A DNA stretch of 64,000 nucleotides from Paraphoma chrysanthemicola (GCA_020744225.1 JAGMWG010000005.1:1-64000), one strand, 5' to 3'. Positions 31,442-43,160 are shown, counted from the stretch's first letter. Notes: generated from the letters alone by a model not told the origin. Numbers and translations are program-made.

Positions 31442-33907
31442 CTAAACCAACACTGCGACCTCAGCCTTGGCTCGCAAGTCCTTGGAGCTGAATCCTGCTA
31501 CGAATCCAATTGTTCCGTCTGGAATGATCCATGATTTCTCGTTTACGTCCCAGTAGCTAAGATCTCGTCTCTTGAGGCTGAAGGTTATTGTTTGTGTTTC
31601 ACCAGCCTCAAGATGTACCTTTTCGAATCCCCTCAAGACTTTCAATGGTGTGCCCCTTGGCGTGGTTTCTTGAGGAAGTGAAACGTATAGCTGAGGTACG
31701 ACAAAGCCACTTCGGCTGCCAGTATTTGTAACGTCAATTGTCGCCGTAGTAATGATGCTCCATAGATCTACTAGTCCACCAGGCGCGATTCCAAGATGCT
31801 TGTCAGCCTTTGGACTCAGAGGACTTTTGACGACTTTGACGTTGAGGTTGTGTCCCATCTTGAAAGTGGTGTATGAGAGTCCAAAGCCAAATTCGTAGAG
31901 TGGTGTGGTGTTATTGTTCGCGTCAAAATGACGATAATCGATCATCTGACCCTCAACGAAATTCGATTGCCATGCATTCGAGTCTGTGACATTGGCAGGC
32001 AATTCCACAATTGGTGGACCGTAATCTGCAGCGGTTCTTGGAATCGTATACGGTAATCGACCCGAGGGTTCAACGCTGCCCCAGAGAACATCTGTAATAG
32101 AGTTTCCGGTCTCTTCTCCTGGGTAGTGTGCGGCTAGTATGGCCGTTACATTTTCATTGTTTGCCCAGGGCATCAGAACAACACCAGGACCATGTGTTAT
32201 GACGACAGTGTTGGGACACAATCTTGCCGTGCTCTCAACTGCCCTGGTAGCATTCCACTGGAAGTCAAGATCTGGTCTGTCTATACCCTCTGTGGCAAAA
32301 GCCTTGAGAAACAGCAGGCAGACTTCCGGAACCGGATAGATGGAGCGGAATCGTCCATCTGCGATTTCGTTGTTGTCAAAGAGCCATTGGATACGACCAC
32401 CCAAACTTTGCACCTTTTTCCGTATTGCTTCGAGGGGGCTGATGAGATTGGTGTGTCGGACCGTACCGGATCCGCCACCTATGTTGAGGGTGCCCATCTC
32501 GTTGCCGATTGCATCGTCACCGTAAACGAGATAGGCGGACCCAAGTGCTGGGTCTGGGAGGTCGTTGCCGAATAGACCAAAACTGGTCTTGTTCCGGAGA
32601 GGTAATATGCCATTCAAGTTTTTCAACAATACTGTGCCAGCAGCCCCTAATTCACGAATACCTTGCGCGTGATCGCCACGGACGTCCAGAGCCGGAATTG
32701 CAGGGTAGAGTGCCGACAAAGGTGATTCATGGCCATAGATATAAGTGACAAATACACCGCCGCTGGAGGGATCGGGACTCGGGAAACCGTCGTCTTGACC
32801 TAGACGAAAGTATGGTATCATTACTCGTGCGGCCATATCGTCGAGGCGGTCTGGAGTTACTGTACCTGCTTCCACAGCGCTAACAAGCGAATCGCCAAAG
32901 TAGTAGGTACCAGACACCGTCTGATTTCCGGGCATCTCCATATCCAGCCCTGCATTCGCACTCCCTACTGTGGATTTAGTAGCATCCCAATCCGACATAA
33001 TGTATCCTGGAAAGGCGAGTTCGTCTTTGAGTATCGTGGTCAGAGTGTCTGAGTCGGCACAGGAATAGTTGCCGTTAACGCGACTGTAGGCACACATAAC
33101 GGAGGCCGTTCCGGCGTGGACAGCGTCAGCAAAAGGCCAGATGTAAAGCTCATGAAGTGTTCGGTCGTCTATATTGGCAGATATAGCATCGATCACCGAT
33201 CCGTCCGGCGCAGTGCTGGCCACGCGCTGAGTTTCTTGCTCGTTGCCAATAAAATGTTTCGCCGTTGCCTGGACACCCACTGCTTGGACGCCGGAAATAG
33301 TCTCGTTCATCGCAATGCCGGCAAGATACGGGTCCGGGCCAAAACTTTCCCAGTTTCGACCACCTCGGCCGTGGCGACCCATAGGTCCGCAAGATGGTCT
33401 ACCTCGCGTAAGCTGATGGCTGTCGGACGGCTCTAGTGGCTACATACCCAAGATGGACGTGTGCCCCTTTTGCTCTGAACTCTTCTCCGAGCGCTCGTCC
33501 GCGCTCGTACATAAGACGCCTATCCCAAGTCGCTGCCACAGTTATGCCAGATGCGAAAACACTGACACCATCTGATCGCCCTAATCCAGCTGGCCCATCC
33601 GAAAGGCATAGGCCATTGAAACCGACCCGTTCGATTGCGGCAATCGAACCTACGCATGGCAGTGTTCGAGAAGATCCATAGCTACCCGTGACAAGGCCAA
33701 CCTTTTCAGAGGTATTGAGCTGAGCAATAAAGTTGTTAGCCTTGACCACTGCCTCATCCCATGCTAAGTAATCCGTTAGTCAAGTACAAGATGTAAAGGA
33801 AGATTGGCCAGCGTACGAATGGGAAACTTTGAATGCGCATCCGCACCTAGCACAGGATGAAGAGTCGTAAGAAATAGTGCCAATGACTGAACACTGAGAT
33901 TGTGCAT
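31442..33907 (-). CDS. Secreted glycoside hydrolase family 3 beta-glucosidase, three exons
   Basis: Exons 33907-33817, 33763-33448 and 33398-31442 (introns of 53 and 49 nt) give 787 residues, a normal GH3 length. Exon 1 encodes a signal peptide (MHNLSVQSLALFLTTLHPVLG). The GH3 N-terminal barrel shows LCLSDGPAGLGRSDG, GRNWESFGPDPYLAG, KHFIGNEQE and the nucleophile Asp in GYIMSDWDA. The C-terminal alpha/beta sandwich (IRELGAAGTVLLKNLNGILPL ... VVITHGPGVVLMPW) is followed by a fibronectin-III-like end (SRSGFVVPQLYVSLP ... LRGFEKVHLEAGETQ). All parts are present and in frame. It should release glucose from beta-glucosides such as cellobiose or plant glucosides outside the cell. It is divergent from the GT28 gene 866 bases away. 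Confidence 0.93.
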
Positions 33908-34772
33908 CTTGATGAATATGGTTGAGCTCAGTACGAAGTGCTCGATTCGCAAATTGTGGTGTATTCCTCAAAATTTGCAAGATATGTTACCTTTTAAATT
34001 TCATAGTCACTTGCCAAGAGGCAGTACACGTACTCGGATAGAAAAGACTATGAGATCACATGCAGACAAATATTGGAGGGCTGTGCGTTTTACGCGTGTA
34101 CGATAGGTACTATCACAAAATTTGCCATTCGCTGCCGGCTGTAGAACTGGCGGGCGGGAGGGGTGCTGGCCTTTCTCTGGCCGTACTGACTGAGCAACCC
34201 TGGGAATCCCTTTGCTTGCAGCCCTGCACTGAGGCGTGCCCGCTTGGTTACTTTCTCTCCGAGTCAGTGGTTCAGCTATCATCGTTGAAAATTTGAACGT
34301 GGCAGGGAGCCGACTGGTCGAGAAGCCGGCTAACGCTGGGCGTGTACGACGTATTCGTTCAACTCTCTTTAAGTCACACCCTTTGATGGGACCCAAACAT
34401 ACGCTCGGTACAGTCGGTGCTGTGGCAATCTGCGCAGCTCAAGGTTTGGCATTGCTATACGAATCCCGAACCACAGGCAGCCCGCGTCATTGTTGCGATG
34501 CAACTTACGCGGGAGATTAGCGGGTGCTAGCGTGTGTATACGCGTATAGATCTCCGAGAGCTCACGTCACATTCGCTCAATAGTTCATGCAGATCCTTGG
34601 CGGCTAGGCTGCAATTGTAGATGCTAGCGCCACTAGCGTTCAAGTAGCCACTAGTCGCCGATCAGCTGAGAGTACTGTTAAAGCCTCCTACATCAACGCG
34701 GCGAGTGTTCGTACCTACGTCTTTGAATTCCATGGGCTGCCAAACGATACGTCCTATCGATTTTACGTTAAG
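33908..34772. promoter_or_regulatory. Divergent region between GH3 and GT28 genes
   Basis: 865 bases between two start codons, probably with both promoters. The GT28 frame stays open upstream of its ATG for about 55 codons (from a TAG near 34609), without another ATG. An upstream exon is therefore possible but not shown. Confidence 0.5.
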
Positions 34773-37282
34773 ATGATCCCATCAGGCAACACAAGACCAC
34801 TGGCCGATGAAATACAGAGAATGGGACCAGATCAGGCCTTTGACGAGGCAGGTTTCTGCGTGGAAGATGACAATATCCTCTTGTCTCCGGGAACTACAGA
34901 GGCCACAAGTAAGTGAAGTTTTTATGACAGTGGTCTTGCGGCTCTAATCTTGCAAAGATGATGGCCGCGTCGAGATCGATCTCACCTCTCGACTTGCCAA
35001 AAGACTACTCAGGGTAGCATCCAAGCAGCCTGAAGACGTCTTTGCTTTGAGCCGTCGGCACACTTCCAATATTGTGTGGGGTATACCCCTGAACATTGTG
35101 ATCCAAATTGTCGGCAGCCGGGGTGATGTGCAACCTTTCATCGCCCTAGGAATGCAACTGAAGAAGGCTGGCCACCGTGTCCGGATAGCGACACACGATA
35201 CTTTCGAAGGCTTTGTTCTTGATTCCGGCCTTGAATTTTACCCTATAGGCGGGGACCCTAAGGATTTAATGGCGTACATGGTTAAGAATCCTGGACTAAT
35301 ACCTTCAATGAAGAGCTTACGGGAAGGAGATATCCAGCGCAAAAGAAAAATGATCGCAGCCATGCTCGATGGTTGCTGGCAAGCTTGCGTAGAGCCCGAC
35401 TTGAAGTCACAGCACCCATTTGTAGCTGATGCGATTATCGCGAATCCACCTAGCTTTGCCCACATCCATTGTGCGCAAGCTCTAGGTATTCCACTACATC
35501 TCATGTTTACCATGCCCTGGAGCAGCACGAGGGCTTTCCCTCATCCACTGGCAAACTTCCGGAGCGAGGAGATTTCAACAGAGCTGATCAACTACGTTTC
35601 ATACACTGTTGTCGAGGTACTCACCTGGCAAGGGTAAGCGTCCTAGTTGCATGAGAGTGGCGCACGTTCTAACAACAATAAGTTTGGGTGATTTAATCAA
35701 CAAATTCAGGCGCTCGTTAGACCTGGATGCGATTCCTGTATCAGTGGGACCCGTTCTCGCATCAACGCTCAAAATACCTTTTACATACTGCTGGTCCCCC
35801 GCACTCGTCCCAAAACCTCAAGACTGGCCTGCACACATCGATGTCTGTGGATTCTTCTTCCGTGATACACCGCTCTACCATCCACCTACTGAACTCACAG
35901 ACTTTCTTCAAGGTGGTCCGTCGCCTGTGTATATTGGCTTTGGAAGCATCGTCGTCGATGACCCCTCTGCATTGACTTCGGATATCTTGGCGACTGTGCG
36001 CTTGCTGGGAATCCGAGCAATCGTCTCAAAGGGATGGAGCAATCTTGGAGGCGCTTTACCAATTGAAAACAAAGACGTTCTATTCATCGACGACTGTCCA
36101 CACGAGTGGCTATTCCAGCATGTTACAGCCGTAGTCCACCACGGTGGAGCGGGAACAGTTGCCTGCGGGCTGCGCAATGCGTGCCCTACAGTTGTCGTTC
36201 CATTTTTTGGAGACCAGCCGTTCTGGGGTAATATGGTTGCAGCTGCAGGTGCAGGACCAAGTCCAATACCACACGCGCTTCTAAATGCCGACAACCTCAC
36301 TAAGGCAATCGCATTCTGTCTGACAGATGAGGCTAAGAGAGCAGCACGATCACTCTCTATGGAGATGGCGAATGAATGCGGCGTCGAAGCTGCAGTTTTA
36401 TCATTCTATGCAAATCTTCCTCTCGAGAGCATGCAATGTGCGCTTCTTCCTAATGCTGTCGCATCGTTCATCGACAAGAAGAGCTCTCTACGTCTTTCCA
36501 AGATTGCTGCTCGGATACTCATTGACGAAGGGGTAATCAAGTACTCAGACGTAGAGAGCTACCAAACAGAGCCATTGCGAATTCAAAACGTGCGCTGGGA
36601 TCCGGTCACAAGCACGGGTTCTGCCTGCTTCGGCATTCTAGGCGATATGGGTACGGCCGCAAAGGACATGATGACGGAACCTTACACTGAGTTCAAGGTT
36701 TCTAGGTCCAAGCAGCCGATATCAGACGCAACTGGTATGGCTGTTGCTGGAAGGATGGCTGGTGGTGTCGCAAAGAATGCTGGAAGGTTCGTGCTTGCAT
36801 TTTATAAAGGCGTCATCGTTGATCTGCCACTTGCTACCACCGAAGGTTTTCGCAACATTCCACGGCTGTACGGTGAAGATGTCAAGGACTACGGCCAAGT
36901 GACCGGCATTGTAAGCGGATTTCAGGTTGGCGCCAGGACTCTCGTCCATGGTCTTGCAGATGGCCTTTCCGATCCCTACAAACAGACGTACGAATCTGGG
37001 AAAAATGAAGGTGCGATAGGATATGTAAAAGGTTTTGGTAAAGGTATGGCAGGTTTGCTATCCAAATCATCGGCGGCTGTAGTCGGAACAGTTGCGTATC
37101 CTGGTGACGGTATTTGCAAGAGTATAAAGACTTTAGCAAAGGGGAAGACAAGGAGACTGATTCAGTCACAAAAGGCAATTGAAGGCGAATGGCTAGCGGA
37201 GCAGCCTGGAGTTGATGCTATAACAATCGTGAGAACATTCAAGAGCCTAAGAATGAGGAAAGAGGCAGCGGAAATATCGTAA
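34773..37282 (+). CDS. GT28-type UDP-glucosyltransferase (sterol glucosyltransferase-like) with an extra C-terminal region
   Basis: Exons 34773-34908, 34958-35633 and 35683-37282 (both introns 49 nt) give 803 residues. After a 100-residue leader ending NDGRVEIDLTSRLAKRL comes the GT28 N-domain (NIVIQIVGSRGDVQPFIALG, GHRVRIATHDTFEGFV). The C-domain follows with TYCWSPALVPKPQDWP, VYIGFGSI and the donor-binding signature HHGGAGTV (H423) plus PFFGDQPFWG. Such enzymes move glucose from UDP-glucose to sterols or other lipids. The last 300 residues, rich in Gly, Val and Phe (YKGVIVDLPLATTEGFRNIP, GFQVGARTLVHGLADGL, GFGKGMAGLL), resemble the VPS13/ATG2 C-terminal amphipathic type and may bind membranes. 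The start is uncertain because no upstream ATG was found. It is divergent from the GH3 gene. Confidence 0.88.
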
Positions 37283-37642
37283 TGTTAACACAAGAAAGGA
37301 GCAATAAATAAATCCTATGCCGAAGTCATGTAGGCATTTAGCTACGGGCCTCATTCTAGTGGGCAAAGCCCCATCGCATATTCAGAAAGGGCGACTGCGT
37401 TTTCCAGCAACAGCAGGGCCGGGGAACGTGCGAGCCTCGGCACTACTACGGTAGAACAATTTAGACTTTATACGAAGTACGACATTGCTGTGACGCATGA
37501 GGCTAGTGCATGGGCCCCCGCCCGAGCTTCAGTTCTGTCTTCGTAATCATTGTGTAGCTGCTTCATCCTGAAATACACGTATTCAGTTGTGCCCCCATTG
37601 TGCCCCCGTTGTGCCTCGCTTACATGCTTGTTGCCACATGGA
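37283..37642. promoter_or_regulatory. Upstream region of the tandem zinc-cluster regulator
   Basis: 360 bases. An earlier in-frame ATG at 37550 exists, but the added residues (MCSCFILKY ...) are hydrophobic and unlike a regulator N-terminus. I therefore prefer the ATG at 37643. Confidence 0.4.
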
Positions 37643-39016
37643 ATGGTAAAGGCCAAACAAAAAATGCCCCTCAACAGGCGACGTCGTCCGCATCGCAAAT
37701 CGAGGCAGGGCTGTACGGAATGCAAGGCGCGTCACATCAAATGCGACGAGCTCCGACCATCGTGCGCCAACTGTACTATTTCTGAACGACAGTGTTCTTA
37801 TTCACACCACAGCTCCTGCTCACCAAAGCCTGCTCCAGCACCAAAGCTTGCTCCAGACCTAGTTCAGCGGGCTGCCGGCGCGAATCGCAAATCGAGGCGG
37901 GATTGCACGGCATGCAAGGCGCGACACATCAAATGCGGCGAACTTACACCATCGTGCGCCGACTGTACCACTTCCGATCGGCAGTGTTCTTACCCACACG
38001 ATGGCTCTCGCTCCCCTAATCATGCGTCAATCCCAGAGCCGCAGCCTACCGAGGAGACTGGCGGTAAAAGTCCTTACACGCTAGGCGTTGATACGCGGTT
38101 TACCCTGCTTCATTTGCGCTGCCTGCATCACGCAGATATGCACATGCACGATTACATGGCACTCCAGGGCAGTGGAAAGCCCATCATCGAAATCGCTCTA
38201 GCAGTTGCCGACACTGCGCCATTTCTCCTTGATCAGGTGCTGGCACTTTCTGCGCTCGACCTCTCTGGAAAAGAGTGGCCAGAGAACATGTCATACCGCC
38301 GCGAAGCGAGCGAGTTGCAGATTCGTGCTCTGAGCTTGTTCAATCAGTCTACAGAGGGTATATCAAATGATAATCGACTGGCTTTGTTCCTTTTTGCTTC
38401 CATCCTGGGTATCCACGTTCTGAGGGAAACACTGGTTCACCATTCACACGGCCCCATCGCTACTTTCATTGAAGAGTTTCTTCGCTATCTCCGTCTGCAC
38501 CGTGGCATTCGCAATTTTATAACTGAACAGTCCTGGGACCAGATACTTCAATCAGAGCTGAGGTCGCTTCTGCATTTATCACATCTCGCCACAATCGTTG
38601 GCAACCAGACACCAGGGAATGAGACCTCAAAACTCAAAGCATTTCTTGAGACATATGATTCAGGTTCAGAATCGAATAACGCATGCCAAGACGCATTGCG
38701 TTGGATACAGTGGATGCTTGACCTTGCCAAGCAAGATCCTTCTAGTGAATCACTCGGAATACACGCTACTATGGCATGGCCCCTTGTCATTTCAGAAGAA
38801 TACATCCACGCCTTGCATCAACATCGTCCAGAAGCTCTTGCAGTTTTTGCGTATTACGCACATACTCTTTATCGATACCGTGGCTTTTGGGTGTTTGGGA
38901 ATTCTGGTTCGTCTCTTCTTCGTTTGATATCAAGCAGTATTGGCAGTTTCTGGCTTCGACAACTAGATCTGCCTGTACAAGACGCCATACATTCATTCAC
39001 TTTCTTAAACACGTAG
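37643..39016 (+). CDS. Transcription factor with two tandem Zn2Cys6 clusters
   Basis: A 457-residue protein with no intron. The N-terminus is basic (MPLNRRRRPHRKSRQG). The first cluster has Cys at 24, 27, 34, 41, 44 and 51 (C-x2-C-x6-C-x6-C-x2-C-x6-C). Exactly 64 residues later a second cluster repeats all six (88, 91, 98, 105, 108, 115), nearly identical in KARHIKC and in PSCA(N/D)C. The DNA is a direct duplication. The rest (about 160-450) is the fungal trans-2 type helical domain (HHADMHMHDYMALQ, TAPFLLDQVLALSALDL, ALSLFNQSTEGIS). It probably binds paired CGG-type sites and regulates nearby genes. Its position beside GH3 and GT28 genes makes these natural targets to test. Members of this family normally have one cluster. 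Confidence 0.9.
   Translation: MVKAKQKMPLNRRRRPHRKSRQGCTECKARHIKCDELRPSCANCTISERQCSYSHHSSCSPKPAPAPKLAPDLVQRAAGANRKSRRDCTACKARHIKCGELTPSCADCTTSDRQCSYPHDGSRSPNHASIPEPQPTEETGGKSPYTLGVDTRFTLLHLRCLHHADMHMHDYMALQGSGKPIIEIALAVADTAPFLLDQVLALSALDLSGKEWPENMSYRREASELQIRALSLFNQSTEGISNDNRLALFLFASILGIHVLRETLVHHSHGPIATFIEEFLRYLRLHRGIRNFITEQSWDQILQSELRSLLHLSHLATIVGNQTPGNETSKLKAFLETYDSGSESNNACQDALRWIQWMLDLAKQDPSSESLGIHATMAWPLVISEEYIHALHQHRPEALAVFAYYAHTLYRYRGFWVFGNSGSSLLRLISSSIGSFWLRQLDLPVQDAIHSFTFLNT
37693..37995 (+). repeat. Direct duplication of the zinc-cluster exon segment
   Basis: Two copies of about 110 bases, 192 bases apart (37693-37802 and 37885-37994). Most differences are at third codon positions, which suggests selection on the protein after duplication. 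Confidence 0.85.
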
Positions 39017-39458
39017 TTTATATGACTAGCTCATGGTCCTACATTAGATATTCAAACTAGTGCTTACAGGTCTTGCTTTAAGTATAGTCGTCTTCTTGGA
39101 TAGTAGGCCGATGCAGAACTTCGATTACGTGATATTTAAGAGAGCGGGCACGAGAGTAGTCGTTTTCTCCAGCGTTCATAAACATCGCGATTGGAAGGCA
39201 GTTTCAGTGCCTATTCAGCTCCAAATATACGCTATGACTTTATATTGCTTAGCGTCACCTAAAAGCCCCTCATCCATCGCTACGAAACGTGAGATTGGTG
39301 CCTGAGGCACAAACACCTCGAAGTTCCCTGCTTCAAACAGAGGCCCAATCATGCAAAATAACTTCAAAATGATATTTACTGCAGATTGATTTCTACGGGA
39401 TGCAGTTCCTTCAAAATTTTGTTGTCTTCATGTCGTCCTGATAGTTCTTGCCTATGTC
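39017..39458. other. Intergenic, convergent 3' ends
   Basis: Lies between the stop codons of the regulator (+) and the secreted protein (-). Nothing is recognised. Confidence 0.4.
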
Positions 39459-40069
39459 CTAGCACGTAATCCTGAAATCGCAAGTCGAAAGTCCAGAATA
39501 CCCATAGCATTGCCCGCTTGGGCCATCGGAGAAGATCGCCTCATAGTCGACACATTTTCCACAGTTGACCTTGCCATTTGCCTTCTCGGTGCACGGCGGG
39601 CAGTCATGATTCGACGATTGGCGGCTCGTCCTGGTGAGCTGGTAGTAATCGTAGTTCGACTGGAAGTTGTTGATGTATGCAAGGCTCTCGCAACTGCCGC
39701 CGGACTTGAAGCCCCATTTGCGGCCTTTGAAGTCGGTCTGGCCGTCCCACCGGAGATCGCCACCGGGCTTGCCGCTCAAGCTGTGCAAAGTTATGGTTAG
39801 CAAAGTCTTATGACAAAGGCGAGGATTCACAGTGGGTTTTTCACGTACGTGAAAATCTTCTGGCCATTCCAGTAGATCTGGTACGTCATAGCTTTGGAAG
39901 TAAGGGTGGTTTCCTGGATCATTGTGCAATGCGCTTGGACGCAACCTGTTGCACTTCCGCCGCGTGCGTTGAGCTTCGCAACATGGTCGAGGGAGGTTTC
40001 GGCGTCGACTGGACCGGCAAAAGCAGTCGCGAGGACTGTCGAGAAACTGAGTAGGTTGAGAAGCTTCAT
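39459..40069 (-). CDS. Small secreted cysteine-rich protein (candidate effector), two exons
   Basis: Exons 40069-39849 and 39780-39459 with a 68-nt intron (GTACGT ... GCACAG, branch TGCTAAC) give 180 residues. The start MKLLNLLSFSTVLATAFAGPVDA is a clear signal peptide. The mature part has ten cysteines (GCVQAHC, GGSC, HDCPPC, VNCGKC, QCYGYSGLSTC, RITC), an even number that would allow five disulphides. Several aromatic and Gly residues (KWGFKSGG, NYDYYQL) recall small secreted proteins of plant-associated fungi. No known fold or domain is recognised. Role is inference: effector, antimicrobial or surface protein. The splice was chosen because it joins the signal-peptide exon to the Cys-rich exon in frame. 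Confidence 0.82.
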
Positions 40070-41257
40070 CGTGAGATTGTTCGGAAGCGATCTGGTACTT
40101 AATGGTTTGGCGGAGTAGGCTGGTGAGAATGTAAGGCACACTTGGGGCGGTCTGCTGCCTTTATATGTCTAGCACCAATATCACAGTTCTGGGCCACTTT
40201 GGTCTGACTATCATCATTGCAGATGATATACCGGCCCAGCAGCCAAACAGGGTCGTTGCTAATGTGGATCTGGCCGTGTGTGTCTTCGAGGTTTCTAGAC
40301 TAGACAGCCCGCTACTAGTTAAATAAATTGCTATCAAATTCGCTCTCGACAGGGGTTTGAAGATATTGGGCAATCGGAAGGTCCGAGTTACATCCCAAGT
40401 TAGCCGCATCGTATACTGCCAAGCGATTCTGCTTCGGGTGTGTGATAGTCAGCCCCGGTTTGAACTTCTACCGTGAAACATTACGACACGAGTGTACCAC
40501 CCGAATGCATACAGAACGCTGTATAAAGCAGTTCGAGTCGTCAACATTGTTCACGCGAATATCTTGTGTCCTGCATGGGTGCACTGCGATACAAATGGTA
40601 GACTTACTATGAGTCGCAGCACAGCATTGGTACTCACGAGTCCTGAGTCTGCTTGTTGAAGATCAACAGAGTAATGTCTCAACGCTCCGTACAACTGGAG
40701 CCAACAAGCACCAGGGCCAGCCTCACCGACAGCCTCGCCTCCCTGAACGTATGCTATAATTGTTGTGTGCCTCTTCGTGTTTGGTGATGACTGAGCCGAG
40801 GTTCACACCAGGTAAGCAGGCCTGGCCTGCACAATCGCATGATCCAACCAGTAGGAGCTGTCCTTGCTTAGTGCTCGGGCGATTCCGTGACAAGTATAGG
40901 AAGCAGAGCCGCATCCCGCATGTACGAAATAAGGAGGCGTGTGGCTTAGCGGGGCGGCCCGAGCGGCTGGCTGTTCGGGTCTGATTTTAGCTCGAAGCAA
41001 ATTCTGCTACCACACGCTAGGAAAAGCACAGACAAGGTCACCACAACCCACTTGAGGCGCTTCATCGACAATGCACGCTGCTTGTATCCGAGGATTCGTA
41101 CACTCGGAGCTTTCCCTCCCCAACACTTCGATTTGCGCGTGGAGCCATCATCCACTCTTTGGTCACTGTCCCACTCTTCTTCATTGATAGTTGAATTTTC
41201 CAGGGCGGAAGCTAACGTGACCTGATGAAGCTCTCATGTGCCAATATATCGCTTAGA
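40070..41257. other. Intergenic 1.2 kb, nothing recognised
   Basis: Upstream of the secreted protein and downstream of the TMEM70-like gene. Open frames here are short and overlap. Nothing supportable is seen. Confidence 0.4.
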
Positions 41258-42570
41258 TCATCGCCCTGCCCTTGAAGTTTGCCTTTTGACCCTATTCCGA
41301 CTAATCACCGGCTTAACAGGTGCCTTTGCTGTGCCAACCCCCTTGCCACCACCTGTGCCCGATGTACCACCTCTACTTTGCTCGTTCCTCTGCTCTTCGA
41401 CAATCGTTTGATCCTGGATCCTCCGCGCAACCTCTTCCCACACTCCCGGTACACCTGACTTCTGAGTGAATGTCCGTCCTTCCTTGACATAGAATTTGAA
41501 TCTAGGCTCATTGATCACATCGAACATTCTCCTGAACACACCTTTGGCGCGTTGTCTTTGCGCCCACGCATCGCTCTTTGGCAATTCAATGTTGGCCAAA
41601 CGCATCTTGCGTGGCGGCAAAGCACGAAGTTCGTGTAGGAACACGCCGGTCTCTTTGCGGAACGGGAAAATGCGGAGTGTGACAAAGTCAAGCTTGGTGT
41701 TGGCCGTGTCGTTTGGTCGGGAAGTGAGGGTGTTGGCGAACTTCATCAGGTCTGACCGGCTGCGGCGCGCATATTCGGGGATTTGCATGTACACTCGGTG
41801 GGTGAAGGGCGCGGTCACATATGCGAGTGTCAAGGCCGGGATGGCACTGAGGATACCAACTGAGGAATAGTGTTAGTCAAACACGTCAGAATTGCAACGC
41901 AGCTTTGCGTTTATTACGCTGTTGGCGACTTTCAATAACGGAACACATGCCATACACGATTGCTTCTTTCGTAGTGGCTGTAGATGGAGGATCGAGCGTT
42001 GCTCGAAACATGCACAGCTGTACGACAACTTGTACAGCCTATACGCCATGTGCGCAAAGCATGAAGTGACTGGGGATGATGAGGAGAGACAGATTTGGCA
42101 TGCAGGACACAATGCAAGACGGGAAAGCGACGGGCGATGTGAAGAGGCCGCGCTGTACTTACTCATTACTGCTTGAGCTTTTCTCAAATTAGGATCCGGT
42201 TGATTCTCATTCTTCCATACCGGCGGCACAGCGAATACAAGTGCAGTTCCGCACTCGAGGATGGCGACTGCTTTCCAGAAGGAAATCCACGTGGTCCGGG
42301 CATCGCCAGCATCATATATCAGTAGTTTCGATGGGTATCCTGAGGTCAAGTCAGTTCATGATCGCTGTAGAGATTGTGCAACGTACGTCGCTCATTTCCA
42401 GTGGCTTTGCCGGTTTCTTTTGCAAACCGAGCTCGTGTTGTCGAAAATTTCGATCGGCAAGCTCGACAGACGAACTGAGGGGTCCGATTTCGTAGTCCCA
42501 ATCGTGCGAGGCTTGCCCACGACCGTGGGCCCTCAATGGCAGCCGCGAACGAAGAGAAACGTGGTTGCAT
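41258..42570 (-). CDS. Mitochondrial membrane protein, TMEM70-like, three exons
   Basis: Exons 42570-42387, 42339-42163 and 41859-41258 give 320 residues. The first intron is 47 nt, the second 303 nt, unusually long for this window. The N-terminus (MQPRFSSFAAAIEGPRSWASL ... STTRARF) is Arg/Ser rich without acidic residues and looks like a mitochondrial presequence. The next block LLIYDAGDARTTWISFWK followed by AILECGTALVFAVPPVW, then a second hydrophobic hairpin (GILSAIPALTLAYVTAPFTHRVYMQIP), fits the two-segment inner-membrane TMEM70/TMEM186 group. The C-terminus is basic (NRVKRQTSRAGR). TMEM70 helps ATP synthase assembly in animals; such a role here is inference. The splices are supported because they rebuild this conserved block. 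Confidence 0.72.
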
Positions 42571-43160
42571 GTGAATTGATGAATGCTGGGGATGGTAGCG
42601 TGTTGCAGTCGCGTTGGCCAATGTCGTTCGGGTAAACTTGCCACTACTGTCTTGGCTTGGCAATCGTGGTCACGATTCGAGCATTGTGAAGGCACCCGTG
42701 AATCTTATAAAAACAGACAATCACATTGAAGGAAGCTCGTTGCAGCGTGTTCTGTAGCTTAGCTGTTAAAATAGTGGTCTGTTCGTAACGAAACAATCCA
42801 TGGAAAGAAGATCAGGTATAAGATACCAAGAGCTCTCGCGATGACGATATTCACTATCATTCGATACACGAGGGGGCACATACTGTGTGAAAGAAAGCGA
42901 CCATGATACTATTGAGGTAAGTGCGTGGCTTGTTCTTCGTTCCATCGCGCTGTCACGTGCCAATTACGTGTCTCGGACCTACCAAGAGGAAGATTACCCG
43001 AAGTAGCGGCATTTGGAGATTGAGACCACGATTCACTACGTGACACTCTCCCTTGCACCCGGGGACCACAACTCAGCATGTGGCCTTGAAATTGCACTTC
43101 AAATCTTTCTGCTCTAACTCCATGTCACTTTTGCGTCCCTGATGTGAATTGTTTATCGCA
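42571..43160. promoter_or_regulatory. Divergent region between TMEM70-like and M28 genes
   Basis: About 590 bases with both promoters. A TTG-led extension of the M28 frame begins at 43149, but the ATG at 43161 is preferred. No other feature is seen. Confidence 0.45.

Noticed and set aside
39459..40139. 226-codon unspliced minus ORF covering the secreted protein
   Set aside because: Lacks the signal peptide; the two-exon model restores it and removes intron-derived residues.
42346..42695. Two alternative ORFs at the TMEM70-like 5' end
   Set aside because: They read through a donor site; splicing gives the conserved LLIYDAG block.
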